Assembly: GCA_937983405.1 (NCBI GenBank)
Contig: CALJZN010000032.1
Span: 1-51,309 of the forward strand
From: an uncultured Paracoccaceae bacterium
Lineage (GTDB): Bacteria > Pseudomonadota > Alphaproteobacteria > Rhodobacterales > Rhodobacteraceae
Reading direction: 5' to 3'
DNA length: 51,309 bases
Part shown: positions 1 to 10,068 of the stretch, piece after piece
Position numbering within the stretch: position 1 is the first letter of the stretch
How the letters are laid out: each line of letters begins with the position of its first letter
Translations under genes and position numbers: made by a program
Notes under the pieces: generated by a model
Databases searched by the model: none
What the model saw: the letters and a program-made list of their open reading frames with translations, nothing else
Told to the model about the DNA's origin: nothing

Positions 1-195
1 GCTCGAGGCGGCCGGCGCGCCTTGGCATCGTGCCGGCCGCTTGCGTGCGGACTGCGGGCGCCGCTCCGATCGTCTGCCGCCGCCGTGCTGGGCCCGCGCG
101 GCCGGCCGGCGGCGGGCTGCGGGGCATGTCCCCGTGCCGCCCCCGTGCCGCCCGGATCGCCACGCCCCGGCCGCGCCGCGGCGGCTGCGGGCGCC

Positions 196-224
196 TTGTT
201 GGCCGCGGCGATCGCCGCTATCAG
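196..224 (+). promoter_or_regulatory. Putative purB promoter
   Basis: TTGTTGG (196-202) and GCTATCAG (217-224) are separated by 14 nt, which fits the alphaproteobacterial house-keeping pattern TTGACGS-N10-14-GCTANAWC only approximately. It lies 45 bp before the purB start codon. Bases 1-268 otherwise show no gene I can support; they are low-complexity GC-rich sequence. Recognised by eye, no scoring done. Confidence 0.3.
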
Positions 225-268
225 GCCGCTACCCCGCAACGCCGCCCCCCCCCGCGAAAGGCCCGGCC

Positions 269-1576
269 ATGATCCCCCGCTATTCCCGCCCCGAGATGGC
301 CGCGATCTGGGCGCCCGAGACGAAGTTCCGCATCTGGTTCGAGATCGAGGCGCATGCTGGCGACGCCATGGCGGCGCTGGGCCTCATCCCGGCCGAGAAC
401 GCCGCCGCCGTCTGGCGCGCGCGCGACGTCCCCTTCGACATCGCCCGCATCGACGCCATCGAGCGCGAGACGAAGCACGACGTCATCGCCTTCCTCACCC
501 ATCTGGCCGAGATCGTGGGGCCCGAGAACGCGCGCTTCGTCCACCAGGGCATGACCTCGTCGGACGTGCTGGACACCTGCTTCAACATCCAGCTCGTCCG
601 CGCCGCCGACATCCTGCTGGCCGACCTCGACGCACTGCTTGCCGCGCTGCGGCGGCGGGCGTTCGAGCACAAGCTCACCCCCTGCATCGGCAGAAGCCAC
701 GGCATCCATGCCGAGCCCACGACCTTCGGGCTGAAGCTTGCGGTGGCCCATGCCGAGATGGCGCGCAACCGTGCGCGGATGGCGGCGGCGCGGGCCGAGG
801 TGGCGACCGGGGCGATCTCGGGCGCGGTGGGCACCTTTGCCCATGTCGATCCGCGGGTCGAGGCACATGTCTGCGCGGCGATGGGGCTTTCGCCCGAGCC
901 GGTCTCGACCCAGGTGATCCCGCGCGACCGCCATGCGATGTTCTTCGCCACGCTGGCCGTGATCGCCTCGTCCGTCGAGCGCATCGCGACCGAGATCCGC
1001 CACCTTCAGCGCACCGAGGTGGGCGAGGCCGAGGAATATTTCGCGCCGGGGCAGAAGGGCTCGTCGGCGATGCCGCACAAGCGCAACCCGGTGCTGTCGG
1101 AGAACCTCACGGGGCTGGCACGCCTCGTGCGCGGCTGTGCCCTGCCGGCGATGGAGAACGTGGCGCTGTGGCACGAGCGCGACATCAGCCATTCCAGCGT
1201 CGAGCGGGCGATCGGCCCCGACGCGACGGTGACGCTCGACTTCGCGCTGGTCCGCCTGACCGGGGTGATCGAGCGGCTGGTGGTCTACCCTGCGGCGATG
1301 GCGGCGAACCTCGACCGGCTGCACGGGCTGATCCATTCCCAGCGGGTGCTGCTGGCGCTGACGCAGAAGGGCCTTGCCCGCGAGGCCGCCTATGCCGCCG
1401 TCCAGCGCAACGCGATGCGGTCGTGGGAGACGGGCGCCGACTTCCGCGCCCTTCTGGCGGCCGACCCCGAGGTGGCGGCCTGCCTGTCGCCCGCCGAGAT
1501 CGAGGCGCTGTTCGATCTGGGCTGGCACCTGCGCCATGTGGACAGCATCTTCGCCCGGGTGTTCGGCGAGGGTTGA
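269..1576 (+). CDS. purB: Adenylosuccinate lyase
   Basis: Cytosolic enzyme of purine synthesis that removes fumarate from SAICAR and from adenylosuccinate. The 435-residue length is typical of the short bacterial form. The fumarase/aspartase superfamily signature GSSAMPHKRNP is at residues 264-274 and contains the catalytic serine loop; the region GRSHGIHAEPTT (141-152) carries the conserved histidines; TSSDVLDT (97-104) is the substrate-binding segment. The ATG at 269 was chosen because GAAAGG lies 7 nt upstream and the protein then begins at the family's usual N-terminus; the frame is open further upstream but codes for arginine/proline-rich nonsense. It is followed at 87 bp by an unrelated secreted TPR protein. 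Identification is secure. Confidence 0.97.
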   Translation: MIPRYSRPEMAAIWAPETKFRIWFEIEAHAGDAMAALGLIPAENAAAVWRARDVPFDIARIDAIERETKHDVIAFLTHLAEIVGPENARFVHQGMTSSDVLDTCFNIQLVRAADILLADLDALLAALRRRAFEHKLTPCIGRSHGIHAEPTTFGLKLAVAHAEMARNRARMAAARAEVATGAISGAVGTFAHVDPRVEAHVCAAMGLSPEPVSTQVIPRDRHAMFFATLAVIASSVERIATEIRHLQRTEVGEAEEYFAPGQKGSSAMPHKRNPVLSENLTGLARLVRGCALPAMENVALWHERDISHSSVERAIGPDATVTLDFALVRLTGVIERLVVYPAAMAANLDRLHGLIHSQRVLLALTQKGLAREAAYAAVQRNAMRSWETGADFRALLAADPEVAACLSPAEIEALFDLGWHLRHVDSIFARVFGEG

Positions 1577-1663
1577 CGCGGCGCGGCCTTGGCCCACCTC
1601 TTGCGGTGACCAAAGGGCCCTTGCACACACGCCGGGGCGCCCACGCCGACCGGAGACACGCCG

Positions 1664-2206
1664 ATGCTGCATCGACCTTCCGCTCTCGCCCTCGTTCTGG
1701 CCCTGGCGCCCCTGCCCGCCCTCGCCGTGAGCGGCGAGACCAGCGCGCCGCCCACCCCGACCGAGACGACGACCGTCTGCCCCGACGGCACCGTCTGGAA
1801 CCCCACCGACCAGGTTTGCGCCCCGCCCAAGGATGCCCGTCTGGACGACGAGGGCCTGCTGCGCGCCGCGCGCGAGCTGGCCCACGCCGGCCGGGCCGAG
1901 GATGCGCTGCGCGCGCTCGACGCCATGGTGCAGGCCGACGGCGACACCGCGCTCGCCGTGCGCGGCTTTGCGCTGCGCCGGTCGGGCCGGACGGCCGAGG
2001 GCATGGCCGTCTACGAGGCCGCGCTGGCGCGGAACCCCGACAACCTGCTCGCCCGGTCCTACATGGGGCAGGCGCTGGTCGCGATGGGCCGGCGCGCGGC
2101 GGCCGAGGCCCAGCTGGCCGAGATCGTCGCACGGGGCGGCGCGGGCGGCTGGCCCGAGATCGCGCTGCGCCGGGCCATCGAGACCGGCCAGGTGCTGACC
2201 TATTAG
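1664..2206 (+). CDS. Secreted TPR protein with a CxxGxVW Cys motif
   Basis: The 180-residue protein starts with a signal peptide (hydrophobic stretch about 8-22, likely cleavage after ALA). The mature N-terminus is Thr/Pro-rich and carries the motif CPDGTVWNPTDQVC at 39-52, whose two cysteines could form a disulfide in the periplasm. Residues about 64-155 form two tetratricopeptide-like helical hairpins (ALRALDAMVQADGD, AVYEAALARNPDN, ARSYMGQALVAMGR). TPR units usually mediate protein contacts; no enzymatic motif is visible. The next gene encodes a mini-protein with the same Cys motif at nearly the same residue numbers. A small GGCCTC-ACGC-GAGGCC hairpin follows the stop codon (2210-2225). 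The partner and role are unknown to me. Confidence 0.8.
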   Translation: MLHRPSALALVLALAPLPALAVSGETSAPPTPTETTTVCPDGTVWNPTDQVCAPPKDARLDDEGLLRAARELAHAGRAEDALRALDAMVQADGDTALAVRGFALRRSGRTAEGMAVYEAALARNPDNLLARSYMGQALVAMGRRAAAEAQLAEIVARGGAGGWPEIALRRAIETGQVLTY

Positions 2207-2267
2207 GCAGGCCTCACGCGAGGCCGCGCAATTCCGTTGCTGGATCGCACCCGCCGGCGCAAGACTC

Positions 2268-2296
2268 TTGCCTTGGGGGATCGGGCCCTATCTAAT
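2268..2296 (+). promoter_or_regulatory. Putative sigma-70 type promoter of the mini-protein gene
   Basis: TTGCCT (2268-2273), a 17-nt spacer and TCTAAT (2291-2296) resemble TTGACA-N17-TATAAT, with five of six matches in the -10 box. The site precedes the small gene at 2326 by 30 bp and gives it its own start separate from the TPR gene. Confidence 0.45.
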
Positions 2297-2325
2297 GTGT
2301 ATCGCCACCAGAAAGGAGTCCTGCG

Positions 2326-2499
2326 ATGAAGAAGAAGCCTGCCCTGCTCGCCGTCCTCGCGCTTGCCGCGATGCCCTCGATCGCCGCCGCCATGTGCTCG
2401 GACGGCCACGCCCCGGTCGTCCGCACCTCGTCGCAGTGCGCCGAGGGGCAGGTCTGGGACGCCACGCTGCAGACCTGCGTCGCCGCCGTCCACGGCTGA
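2326..2499 (+). CDS. 57-residue secreted mini-protein with a CxxGxVW Cys motif
   Basis: A short gene with a strong ribosome site (AAAGGAG, 8 nt before the ATG), its own promoter-like element and an 18-bp hairpin directly after the stop codon, so it looks like a complete small transcription unit. The product has a textbook signal peptide (MKKK, hydrophobic core to about residue 20, AAA cleavage), leaving about 35 mature residues with three cysteines (24, 38, 51). The segment CAEGQVWDATLQTC (38-51) has the spacing C-x2-G-x-V-W-x2-T-x-Q-x-C that is also seen in the preceding TPR protein, and vaguely recalls a chitin-binding (peritrophin-like) half-domain. Function unknown; probably a periplasmic or secreted disulfide-stabilised peptide. 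Confidence 0.7.
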   Translation: MKKKPALLAVLALAAMPSIAAAMCSDGHAPVVRTSSQCAEGQVWDATLQTCVAAVHG

Positions 2500-2509
2500 G
2501 GTCGGTCCG

Positions 2510-2551
2510 CCGCGGTCTCCGGCCGGGGTGCCACCCGGCCGGAGACCGCGG
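2510..2551 (+). terminator. Perfect 18-bp hairpin after the mini-protein gene
   Basis: CCGCGGTCTCCGGCCGGG (2510-2527) and its exact reverse complement (2534-2551) enclose a 6-nt loop, GTGCCA. The stem starts 10 nt after the stop codon. There is no T-run after it, so it may be a 3'-end stabiliser or a Rho-independent terminator of the T-poor type common in very GC-rich genomes. Confidence 0.7.
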
Positions 2552-2669
2552 GTCGGGGATTCGGGCGCGCGTGTTGGGGCCTCGGGCAAGCCTGCGTTAA
2601 CCCGGCTCTGCGAGCCTGCGGGCGTTGCGTCCGCCGTCGCCCGCGACGGCCCTGCCGCCCGGAGGCCCG

Positions 2670-3761
2670 ATGACCACGCCTGCCCCCCGCGCCGCTCCCC
2701 CCCGCGGCCTTGCCGCTGCCGGCGCCCCGGCGCCTACCCCCGCCACGACCGCCCGGCCGGCCCTGACCGGCCGGCAGAAGGCCGCGGTGATCGTGCGGCT
2801 GCTGCTGGCCGAAGGCGCGCCGCTGCCGCTGGCCGCCCTGCCCGACCATCTTCAGGCCGCGTTGACCGAACAGATCGGGCAGATGCGCCTGATCGACCGC
2901 GAGACGCTGCATGCCGTCGTGGCCGAGTTCATGGCCGAGCTCGAGGGCGTGGGCCTGGCCTTTCCCGGCGGGATCGATGGCGCGCTTGCCATGCTTGACG
3001 GCCACATCAGCGCCTCGGCCGCCAACCGCCTGCGCCGGCTGGCCGGGGCCAGCGGCAAGATCGATCCCTGGGAGAGGATCGCGCGGCTCGATCCCGACCG
3101 GCTGATGAAGCTGCTCGAGGCCGAAAGCGTCGAGGTCGGCGCGGTCCTTCTGTCGAAGCTCGCGGTGCCGCGCGCAGCCGAGCTGCTGGGCCGGCTGCCC
3201 GGCGACAAGGCGCGCCGGGTGGCCTATGCCGTCTCGCTCACCGGCGGCGTCGATCCCGAGACCGTGCGCCGCATCGGCCTTGCCCTGCTGGCGCAGATCG
3301 AGGCCGAGCCGCCGAAGGCCTTCGACACCCCGCCGGTCGATCGCGTCGGCGCCATCCTCAACGTCTCGCCCGCCGACACCCGGGAGGAGGTGCTCTCGGG
3401 GCTCGAGGCGACCGATGCCGACTTCGCCGAGCGGGTGCGCCGGGCGATCTTCACCTTCGCCCATCTGCCCGCGCGGCTGGAGGCGCGCGACGTGCCCAAG
3501 GTGGTCCGTCTTGTTCCCCAGCCGCAGCTGCTGGCCGCGCTGGCCTCGGCGCTGGCGCTGCCCGACAGCCCCGAGGCCGGGGCGGCGGAGTTCCTGCTGG
3601 CCAGCATGCCGCAGCGCATGGCCGCGGCGCTGCGCACCGAGCTCGACGAGCTCGGGCCGGTGAAGCCCAGGGACGGCGAGGCCGCGCGCAACGCGGTCAT
3701 CGGCGCGGTGCGCGAGCTCGAGGCGCGCGGCGAGGTGACGCTGATCGAACCGGCGGACTAG
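2670..3761 (+). CDS. FliG-like flagellar motor switch protein
   Basis: The 363-residue protein has the FliG layout. An N-terminal domain (about 31-115, starting LTGRQKAAVIVRLLLAEG) is followed by a middle armadillo domain (about 130-205, ending GGVDPETV) and a C-terminal domain (about 225-335 with FTFAHL, RMAAALRTELDELGPVK). FliG normally sits in the C-ring on the cytoplasmic face and transmits torque from the stators. Two conserved features look degraded: the EHPQ of the middle domain reads ESVE (152-155), and the paired acidic residues before the torque helix read LEARD (270-274). The extra 30 Ala/Pro-rich N-terminal residues are not usual. ATG at 2670 was chosen because GGAGG lies just upstream. 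No other flagellar gene is near, so it may be an orphan or divergent paralogue. Confidence 0.8.
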   Translation: MTTPAPRAAPPRGLAAAGAPAPTPATTARPALTGRQKAAVIVRLLLAEGAPLPLAALPDHLQAALTEQIGQMRLIDRETLHAVVAEFMAELEGVGLAFPGGIDGALAMLDGHISASAANRLRRLAGASGKIDPWERIARLDPDRLMKLLEAESVEVGAVLLSKLAVPRAAELLGRLPGDKARRVAYAVSLTGGVDPETVRRIGLALLAQIEAEPPKAFDTPPVDRVGAILNVSPADTREEVLSGLEATDADFAERVRRAIFTFAHLPARLEARDVPKVVRLVPQPQLLAALASALALPDSPEAGAAEFLLASMPQRMAAALRTELDELGPVKPRDGEAARNAVIGAVRELEARGEVTLIEPAD

Positions 3762-3851
3762 GCGCAGCGGGGGCGCCGGCGGGCCGCGGGTTGCGGCCGG
3801 GATGGGCGACGCGCTATGCCGGCATCGTCGCCGCCCCGCACCGGACATCCC

Positions 3852-4763
3852 ATGCCCGCCCCGCTCCAGACCGCCGCCTACTGGCTTGAGGACCGCCTGT
3901 TCCGCAGCCTGCTGGCGCTGGCGCTGCGGCTGCCTTATCCGCGGCGGGTGGCGCTGTTCGGGCGCGTCGCCCGCCTGGTCGCGCCGCTGATCGGCTGGCG
4001 CCGGCGCATCCGCGCCAACCTCGCCCTTGTCCGCCCCGACCTGCCCGCGGCCGAGGTGGAGCGGCTTGCGCGGGCCGTGCCCGACAACGTCGGCCGCGCC
4101 CTGATCGAGATGTATTCGGGGGCCGAGTTCCTCGCCCGTGCCGGCGCCTCGCCCGTCGCGGGCCCGGGGCTTGCCGCGCTCGCGGCGGCGCGCGCCCAGG
4201 GGCGGGCGGTGCTGATGGTCACCGCGCATCTGGGCAACTATCTGGCCGCCCGCGCCGCGCTCGCCGCCCGTGGCCACGCGATTGCCGGCCTCTACCGGCC
4301 GATGAACAACCCCTTCTTCAACCGCCACTATGTTGCGGCGATGGAGGCGCTGGGCAGGCCCCTGTTCCCGCGCGGCCGCCAGGGCCTCGGGGCCATGCTG
4401 CGCTTCCTGCGCGAAGGCGGCGCGCTCGGCATCCTGATCGACCAGCATGTCAGCCGCGGCGCGCCGCTGACCTTCTTCGGCGCACGGGCCTACACCGCGC
4501 TGTCGGTCGCCGAGATGGCGCTGAAGTTTGATGCCCTGGTCATCCCCACCTACGGCATCCGCCAGCCCGACGGGCTGAGCTTTGCGGTGGTGCTCGAGGC
4601 GCCCGTGCCGCACACGACGCCCGAGGCGATGACCCAGGCGCTGAACGACAGCCTCGAGGCGCAGGTGCGCGCGCATATGGACCAGTGGCTCTGGATCCAC
4701 CGCCGCTGGCGGGCGCCCACGCCTCAGCGCGGGGCGCGGGCCGCCGCCAGCACCGGGCCGTGA
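3852..4763 (+). CDS. Lipid A biosynthesis acyltransferase-like protein
   Basis: Member of the LpxL/LpxM (HtrB) lysophospholipid acyltransferase family, which adds secondary acyl chains to lipid A precursors at the inner membrane. Family features are an N-terminal hydrophobic segment (about 15-45), the block MVTAHLGNYLAARAAL (123-138), GLYRPMNNPFFNR, FPRGRQGLGAMLRFLREGG and GILIDQHVSRGAPLTFFG. The catalytic HX4(D/E) motif is broken: His126 is present but position +5 is Leu131 (codon CTG at 4242-4244) where Asp or Glu is expected. The 303-residue length is normal. An in-frame ATG at 3816 is also possible. The 3' end overlaps the convergent DUF1223 gene by 40 bp. It could be an active variant, a different acyltransferase or a non-catalytic paralogue. 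Confidence 0.85.
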   Translation: MPAPLQTAAYWLEDRLFRSLLALALRLPYPRRVALFGRVARLVAPLIGWRRRIRANLALVRPDLPAAEVERLARAVPDNVGRALIEMYSGAEFLARAGASPVAGPGLAALAAARAQGRAVLMVTAHLGNYLAARAALAARGHAIAGLYRPMNNPFFNRHYVAAMEALGRPLFPRGRQGLGAMLRFLREGGALGILIDQHVSRGAPLTFFGARAYTALSVAEMALKFDALVIPTYGIRQPDGLSFAVVLEAPVPHTTPEAMTQALNDSLEAQVRAHMDQWLWIHRRWRAPTPQRGARAAASTGP

Positions 4764-5455
4764 CCGCCGCCCCGCTGCAGGATCACCACCGCCGGCTCCT
4801 CGCCCTCGGCCCGCGCCTCGACCCGAAAGGCGCCCTGACCGTCCCAGCGCGCAAGCTCGTCCCAGGCGGTGACGATGTTGCGGTAGGTCACCGTCCGTCC
4901 CGCGTTCTCGCCCCGCTCGATGCGCACCGTCGCCGAGGGGCGGTAGCGGACGAGCTGCACCACCACCGTGCCCTCGATCGGCCGCAGCGCCTCGGCCAGG
5001 ATCGCCACGCGCATGCCGTGGCGTTCCAGCGTCAGCCGCACGGGGGCGCCGCCCGCCTTCGCCGCCTCGATCAGCTCGATCACCTGCATCGGCCGGAAGC
5101 CGGCGACGCGCGCGGTGCCGCCGACGATGATCTGCGGCGTGTAGACGGTGCGGTGGTTCGCGGCCCGGGCATAGGCGCGCTGGCGGTCGGAAAAGGCGTG
5201 CTGGCCGAAGCTGTCGCGCCAGCCCATATAGTCCCAGTAGTCGACATGCAGCGCCAGCGCGATCACGTCCGGCCGGTCGGCGAGGTCGGCAAAGAAACCG
5301 TCCACCGGCGGGCACGAGGCGCAGCCCTGCGAAGTGTAGTATTCCACCACCACCGGCGCGGCCGCCTGGCTCTGCCCCTCGGCGCGGACAGCCCCCGGCA
5401 GGCCCAGCGCCGCAAGCACGGCCAGCAGCACCGCGGCGCGGATTGCCTGCTGCAT
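4724..5455 (-). CDS. DUF1223 family exported protein
   Basis: The 243-residue protein has a signal peptide (about 1-25, cleavage near AVRA) followed by a thioredoxin-fold-like domain with the hallmark EYYTSQGCASCPPVD (about 38-52), then HVDYWDYMGWRDSFG and TPQIIVGG, all typical of DUF1223. The CxxC-containing start suggests a periplasmic redox or metal-related role, but no member's function is established to my knowledge. Start ATG (5453-5455) chosen because the signal peptide begins there; upstream codons in the frame are low complexity. Its last 40 bp overlap the end of the convergent acyltransferase gene, and it is divergent from acnA (223 bp between starts). Confidence 0.88.
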   Translation of the reverse strand: MQQAIRAAVLLAVLAALGLPGAVRAEGQSQAAAPVVVEYYTSQGCASCPPVDGFFADLADRPDVIALALHVDYWDYMGWRDSFGQHAFSDRQRAYARAANHRTVYTPQIIVGGTARVAGFRPMQVIELIEAAKAGGAPVRLTLERHGMRVAILAEALRPIEGTVVVQLVRYRPSATVRIERGENAGRTVTYRNIVTAWDELARWDGQGAFRVEARAEGEEPAVVILQRGGGHGPVLAAARAPR

Positions 5456-5599
5456 GCCTCCCCCCCCCACCGAACCGGACCGCAGCCTAGGCGCGGCGCG
5501 GCGGCTCGGGCCAATCAAGGTTTTGCGAGGGGGCGGCGCGGCGACGCCGCTGCGGCCGGAAACCGGTGCACAATGGTATACAAAATTGCCGCACCCCCC

Positions 5600-5629
5600 T
5601 TGATCGCCGGCCGCCATTGCGGCTAGACG
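5600..5629 (+). promoter_or_regulatory. Putative acnA promoter
   Basis: TTGATCG (5600-5606) and GCTAGACG (5622-5629) are 15 nt apart, similar to the alphaproteobacterial sigma-70 pattern. The element is about 50 bp upstream of the acnA start codon. Confidence 0.4.
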
Positions 5630-5678
5630 GCAGGCCAGCCACCCCCCGTTTCACCCCCATCCCCGCCGGAGGCCCGCC

Positions 5679-8372
<2,694 letters not shown>

Positions 8373-8395
8373 CCGGCAACGCAGTGTTTCCAAGG

Positions 8396-8427
8396 AAGGC
8401 CATGATTTTCATGGCCTTTCTCTTTTA
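8396..8427 (+). terminator. Rho-independent terminator of acnA
   Basis: AAGGCCATGA (8396-8405), loop TTT, TCATGGCCTT (8409-8418) form a perfect 10-bp stem, followed by TCTCTTTTA. It begins 24 bp after the acnA stop and has a T-rich tail only on the plus strand. Confidence 0.85.
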
Positions 8428-8457
8428 TGCCCACGGCCCGCGTGGCATCGTTCAAGG

Positions 8458-8550
8458 ATGAGCCCGCTTCGCGCCCTCCGCCTGCCCCTGCCTTTGGTCG
8501 AAGCTCTCGGCCTGATCCTGATCGCCCTGGCCTACGCCCAGGGCGGCTGA
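8458..8550 (+). CDS. Possible 30-residue hydrophobic small protein
   Basis: A short open frame between the acnA terminator and the end of the convergent ccmG. It would encode a 30-residue peptide with one hydrophobic helix (MSPLRALRLPLPLVEALGLI...). The only ribosome-site-like bases (AAGG) are immediately before the ATG, too close to be convincing, and no promoter is visible. Kept only as a weak candidate because its composition is membrane-peptide-like and it is read before the GC-only stretch 8551-8598. Confidence 0.2.
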   Translation: MSPLRALRLPLPLVEALGLILIALAYAQGG

Positions 8551-8598
8551 GGGGGGGCCCGGGCTGCCGCCGCGGGGGTGGCGGCCGGCTGGCGGGGG

Positions 8599-9135
8599 TC
8601 AGCCGCCGGCGGCGGCGATGGCGGGCGCGACCGTCTCGGCCAGGGCGCGCGGCGTCACCGGGCCGCGGAAATGCAGCACCACGCGGCCCTGCCCGTCGAT
8701 CACGAAGGTTTCGGGCATCGCGATCACGCCCCAGTCGAGGCCGTTGCGCCCCGCCGTGTCGGCCACGAGGCCGGCATAGGGGTTGCCGAGTTCGGCCAGG
8801 AACGCCGCCGCGTCCTCGGGCCGATCCTTGTAGTTGATGCCGAAGAGCGGCACGCCGCCCGCGGCAAGCTCGGTCAGCACCGGATGCTCGGCCCGGCAGG
8901 GCGGGCACCAGCTGGCCCAGAAGTTCACCACCGTCACCCGTCCCGCCCGCAGGTCAGCATCGCCGAAGGGCGGCGTGCCCGGCATCCCGGCCGCGCGCAC
9001 GGCGGGCGCAGGCCGCCCCTCGCGCGTGGTGGGCAGCGCGTCGGGGTCGTTGCGGAACATTCCCGCCAGCGCCAGCGCCGCGAAGGCCGCAAACAGCGTA
9101 GGCGGCAGCAGCATCAGCGGCGGGACCCTAGCCAT
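8599..9135 (-). CDS. ccmG: Thiol:disulfide interchange protein CcmG (DsbE/HelX)
   Basis: Membrane-anchored periplasmic thioredoxin-like protein that keeps apocytochrome c haem-binding cysteines reduced. The 178-residue protein has an N-terminal membrane anchor (about 7-26), then a thioredoxin fold with VNFWASWCPPCRAEHP; the active-site WCPPC is at 76-80. GINYKDRPEDAAAFL and the cis-proline region MPETFVIDGQG match CcmG. It is the last gene of the ccmABCDG run and its ATG overlaps the end of ccmD by 8 nt. It corresponds to helX of R. capsulatus by position. Confidence 0.95.
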   Translation of the reverse strand: MARVPPLMLLPPTLFAAFAALALAGMFRNDPDALPTTREGRPAPAVRAAGMPGTPPFGDADLRAGRVTVVNFWASWCPPCRAEHPVLTELAAGGVPLFGINYKDRPEDAAAFLAELGNPYAGLVADTAGRNGLDWGVIAMPETFVIDGQGRVVLHFRGPVTPRALAETVAPAIAAAGG

Positions 9136-9289
9136 GGCGCCGCTCCTGCCGGTCCTCGACCTCGCGCAGCGCGCGGCGCACCCGGGCGTCCTGCAGCAGC
9201 GTCCAGACCACGAGGCCCGCGATCAGGACGATCGTCACGCCATAGGCCGACAGGACCGCAACGGCATATCGGCCGAGATCGGGCATCAT
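9128..9289 (-). CDS. ccmD: Haem exporter protein CcmD
   Basis: A 53-residue protein with a single membrane helix (about 8-30: VAVLSAYGVTIVLIAGLVVW) and a charged cytoplasmic tail rich in Arg and Glu, as is usual for CcmD, which helps release holo-CcmE from the CcmABC complex. The start ATG (9287-9289) overlaps the ccmC stop in an ATGA arrangement; a second Met follows directly. Position between ccmC and ccmG corresponds to orf52 in the R. capsulatus hel cluster. Confidence 0.9.
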   Translation of the reverse strand: MMPDLGRYAVAVLSAYGVTIVLIAGLVVWTLLQDARVRRALREVEDRQERRHG

Positions 9290-10014
9290 GCCAGCCGCTC
9301 GCGCGCGATCAGGGCCTTGAGGCGGCGCGCGCGGATCTCGGTGCGGGTCCGCGCCAGCACGAGCGCCAGAAACAGCAGGGCGAAGGCCGCCATCGCGACA
9401 TAGAGCGGCAGGCGATAGACGATGTCCATTCGCTCGCCCGGCGCGACCGAGAGCGACGCACCCTGGTGCAGCCCCTGATTCCAGAAGTTCACCGCATAGC
9501 GCGACAGAAGCGCAAAGACCGAGCCGACGAGGCAAAGCACCCCCGTCAGGTCGGCCGCCATGTCGGGGTCCTCCACCGCCTCCCACAGCGCGATGTAGCC
9601 GAGGTAGAACAGGAACAGGATAAGAAACGAGGTCAGCCGCGGATCCCAGGCCCACCAGGTGCCCCACATCGGCTGGCCCCACACCGCCCCGGTGACCAGC
9701 GCGACGAGGGTAAAGACCATCCCCACCGGCGCCGCCGCCTTGGCCGCCAGCGCCGAGACATGGTGGCGCCGCACCAGCCAGATCAGCGAGGCCACCAGCA
9801 TCATCACCCAGGCATTGATCGCCATCATCGCTGCCGGCACATGCACGAACACGATCCTGACGGTCGCGCCCTGGCGGAAGTCGTCCGGCGTCAGGAAGAA
9901 GCCCCAGACCAGCGCCACGGCCAGCCCCGCCGCCGCAAGTCCGGCCACCCAGGGCAGGAGCCGGGCCGAAGTTTCCATGAACTTCTTGGGGTTGGCGTAT
10001 TCCCAAAGCGACAT
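9286..10014 (-). CDS. ccmC: Haem exporter permease CcmC
   Basis: Polytopic inner-membrane protein (242 residues, six predicted helices) of the haem-handling family, required to load haem onto CcmE. The tryptophan-rich WWD motif reads WGTWWAWDPRLTS, and the flanking haem-ligand histidines lie in IVFVHVPAA and NQGLHQGAS. It is separated from ccmB by 54 bp and coupled to ccmD by a 4-nt overlap. Transcribed in the same direction as secDF and ccmAB, so co-transcription is likely. Confidence 0.96.
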   Translation of the reverse strand: MSLWEYANPKKFMETSARLLPWVAGLAAAGLAVALVWGFFLTPDDFRQGATVRIVFVHVPAAMMAINAWVMMLVASLIWLVRRHHVSALAAKAAAPVGMVFTLVALVTGAVWGQPMWGTWWAWDPRLTSFLILFLFYLGYIALWEAVEDPDMAADLTGVLCLVGSVFALLSRYAVNFWNQGLHQGASLSVAPGERMDIVYRLPLYVAMAAFALLFLALVLARTRTEIRARRLKALIARERLA

Positions 10015-10068
10015 GTGCGCTCTCTAGCCCCTTCGAACACGCCGCTCAAGCCAATAGCGTGTGAACGC

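Noticed and set aside
2292-5315. A 1007-codon open frame on the minus strand
   Set aside because: It is antisense to the FliG-like and acyltransferase genes, is composed of Arg/Gly/Ala/Pro/His low-complexity sequence and has no recognisable domain; GC-rich DNA gives few stop codons in this frame.
8402-8461. A 19-codon ORF with GGAAGG upstream
   Set aside because: It begins inside the acnA terminator stem, so it is unlikely to be transcribed or translated.
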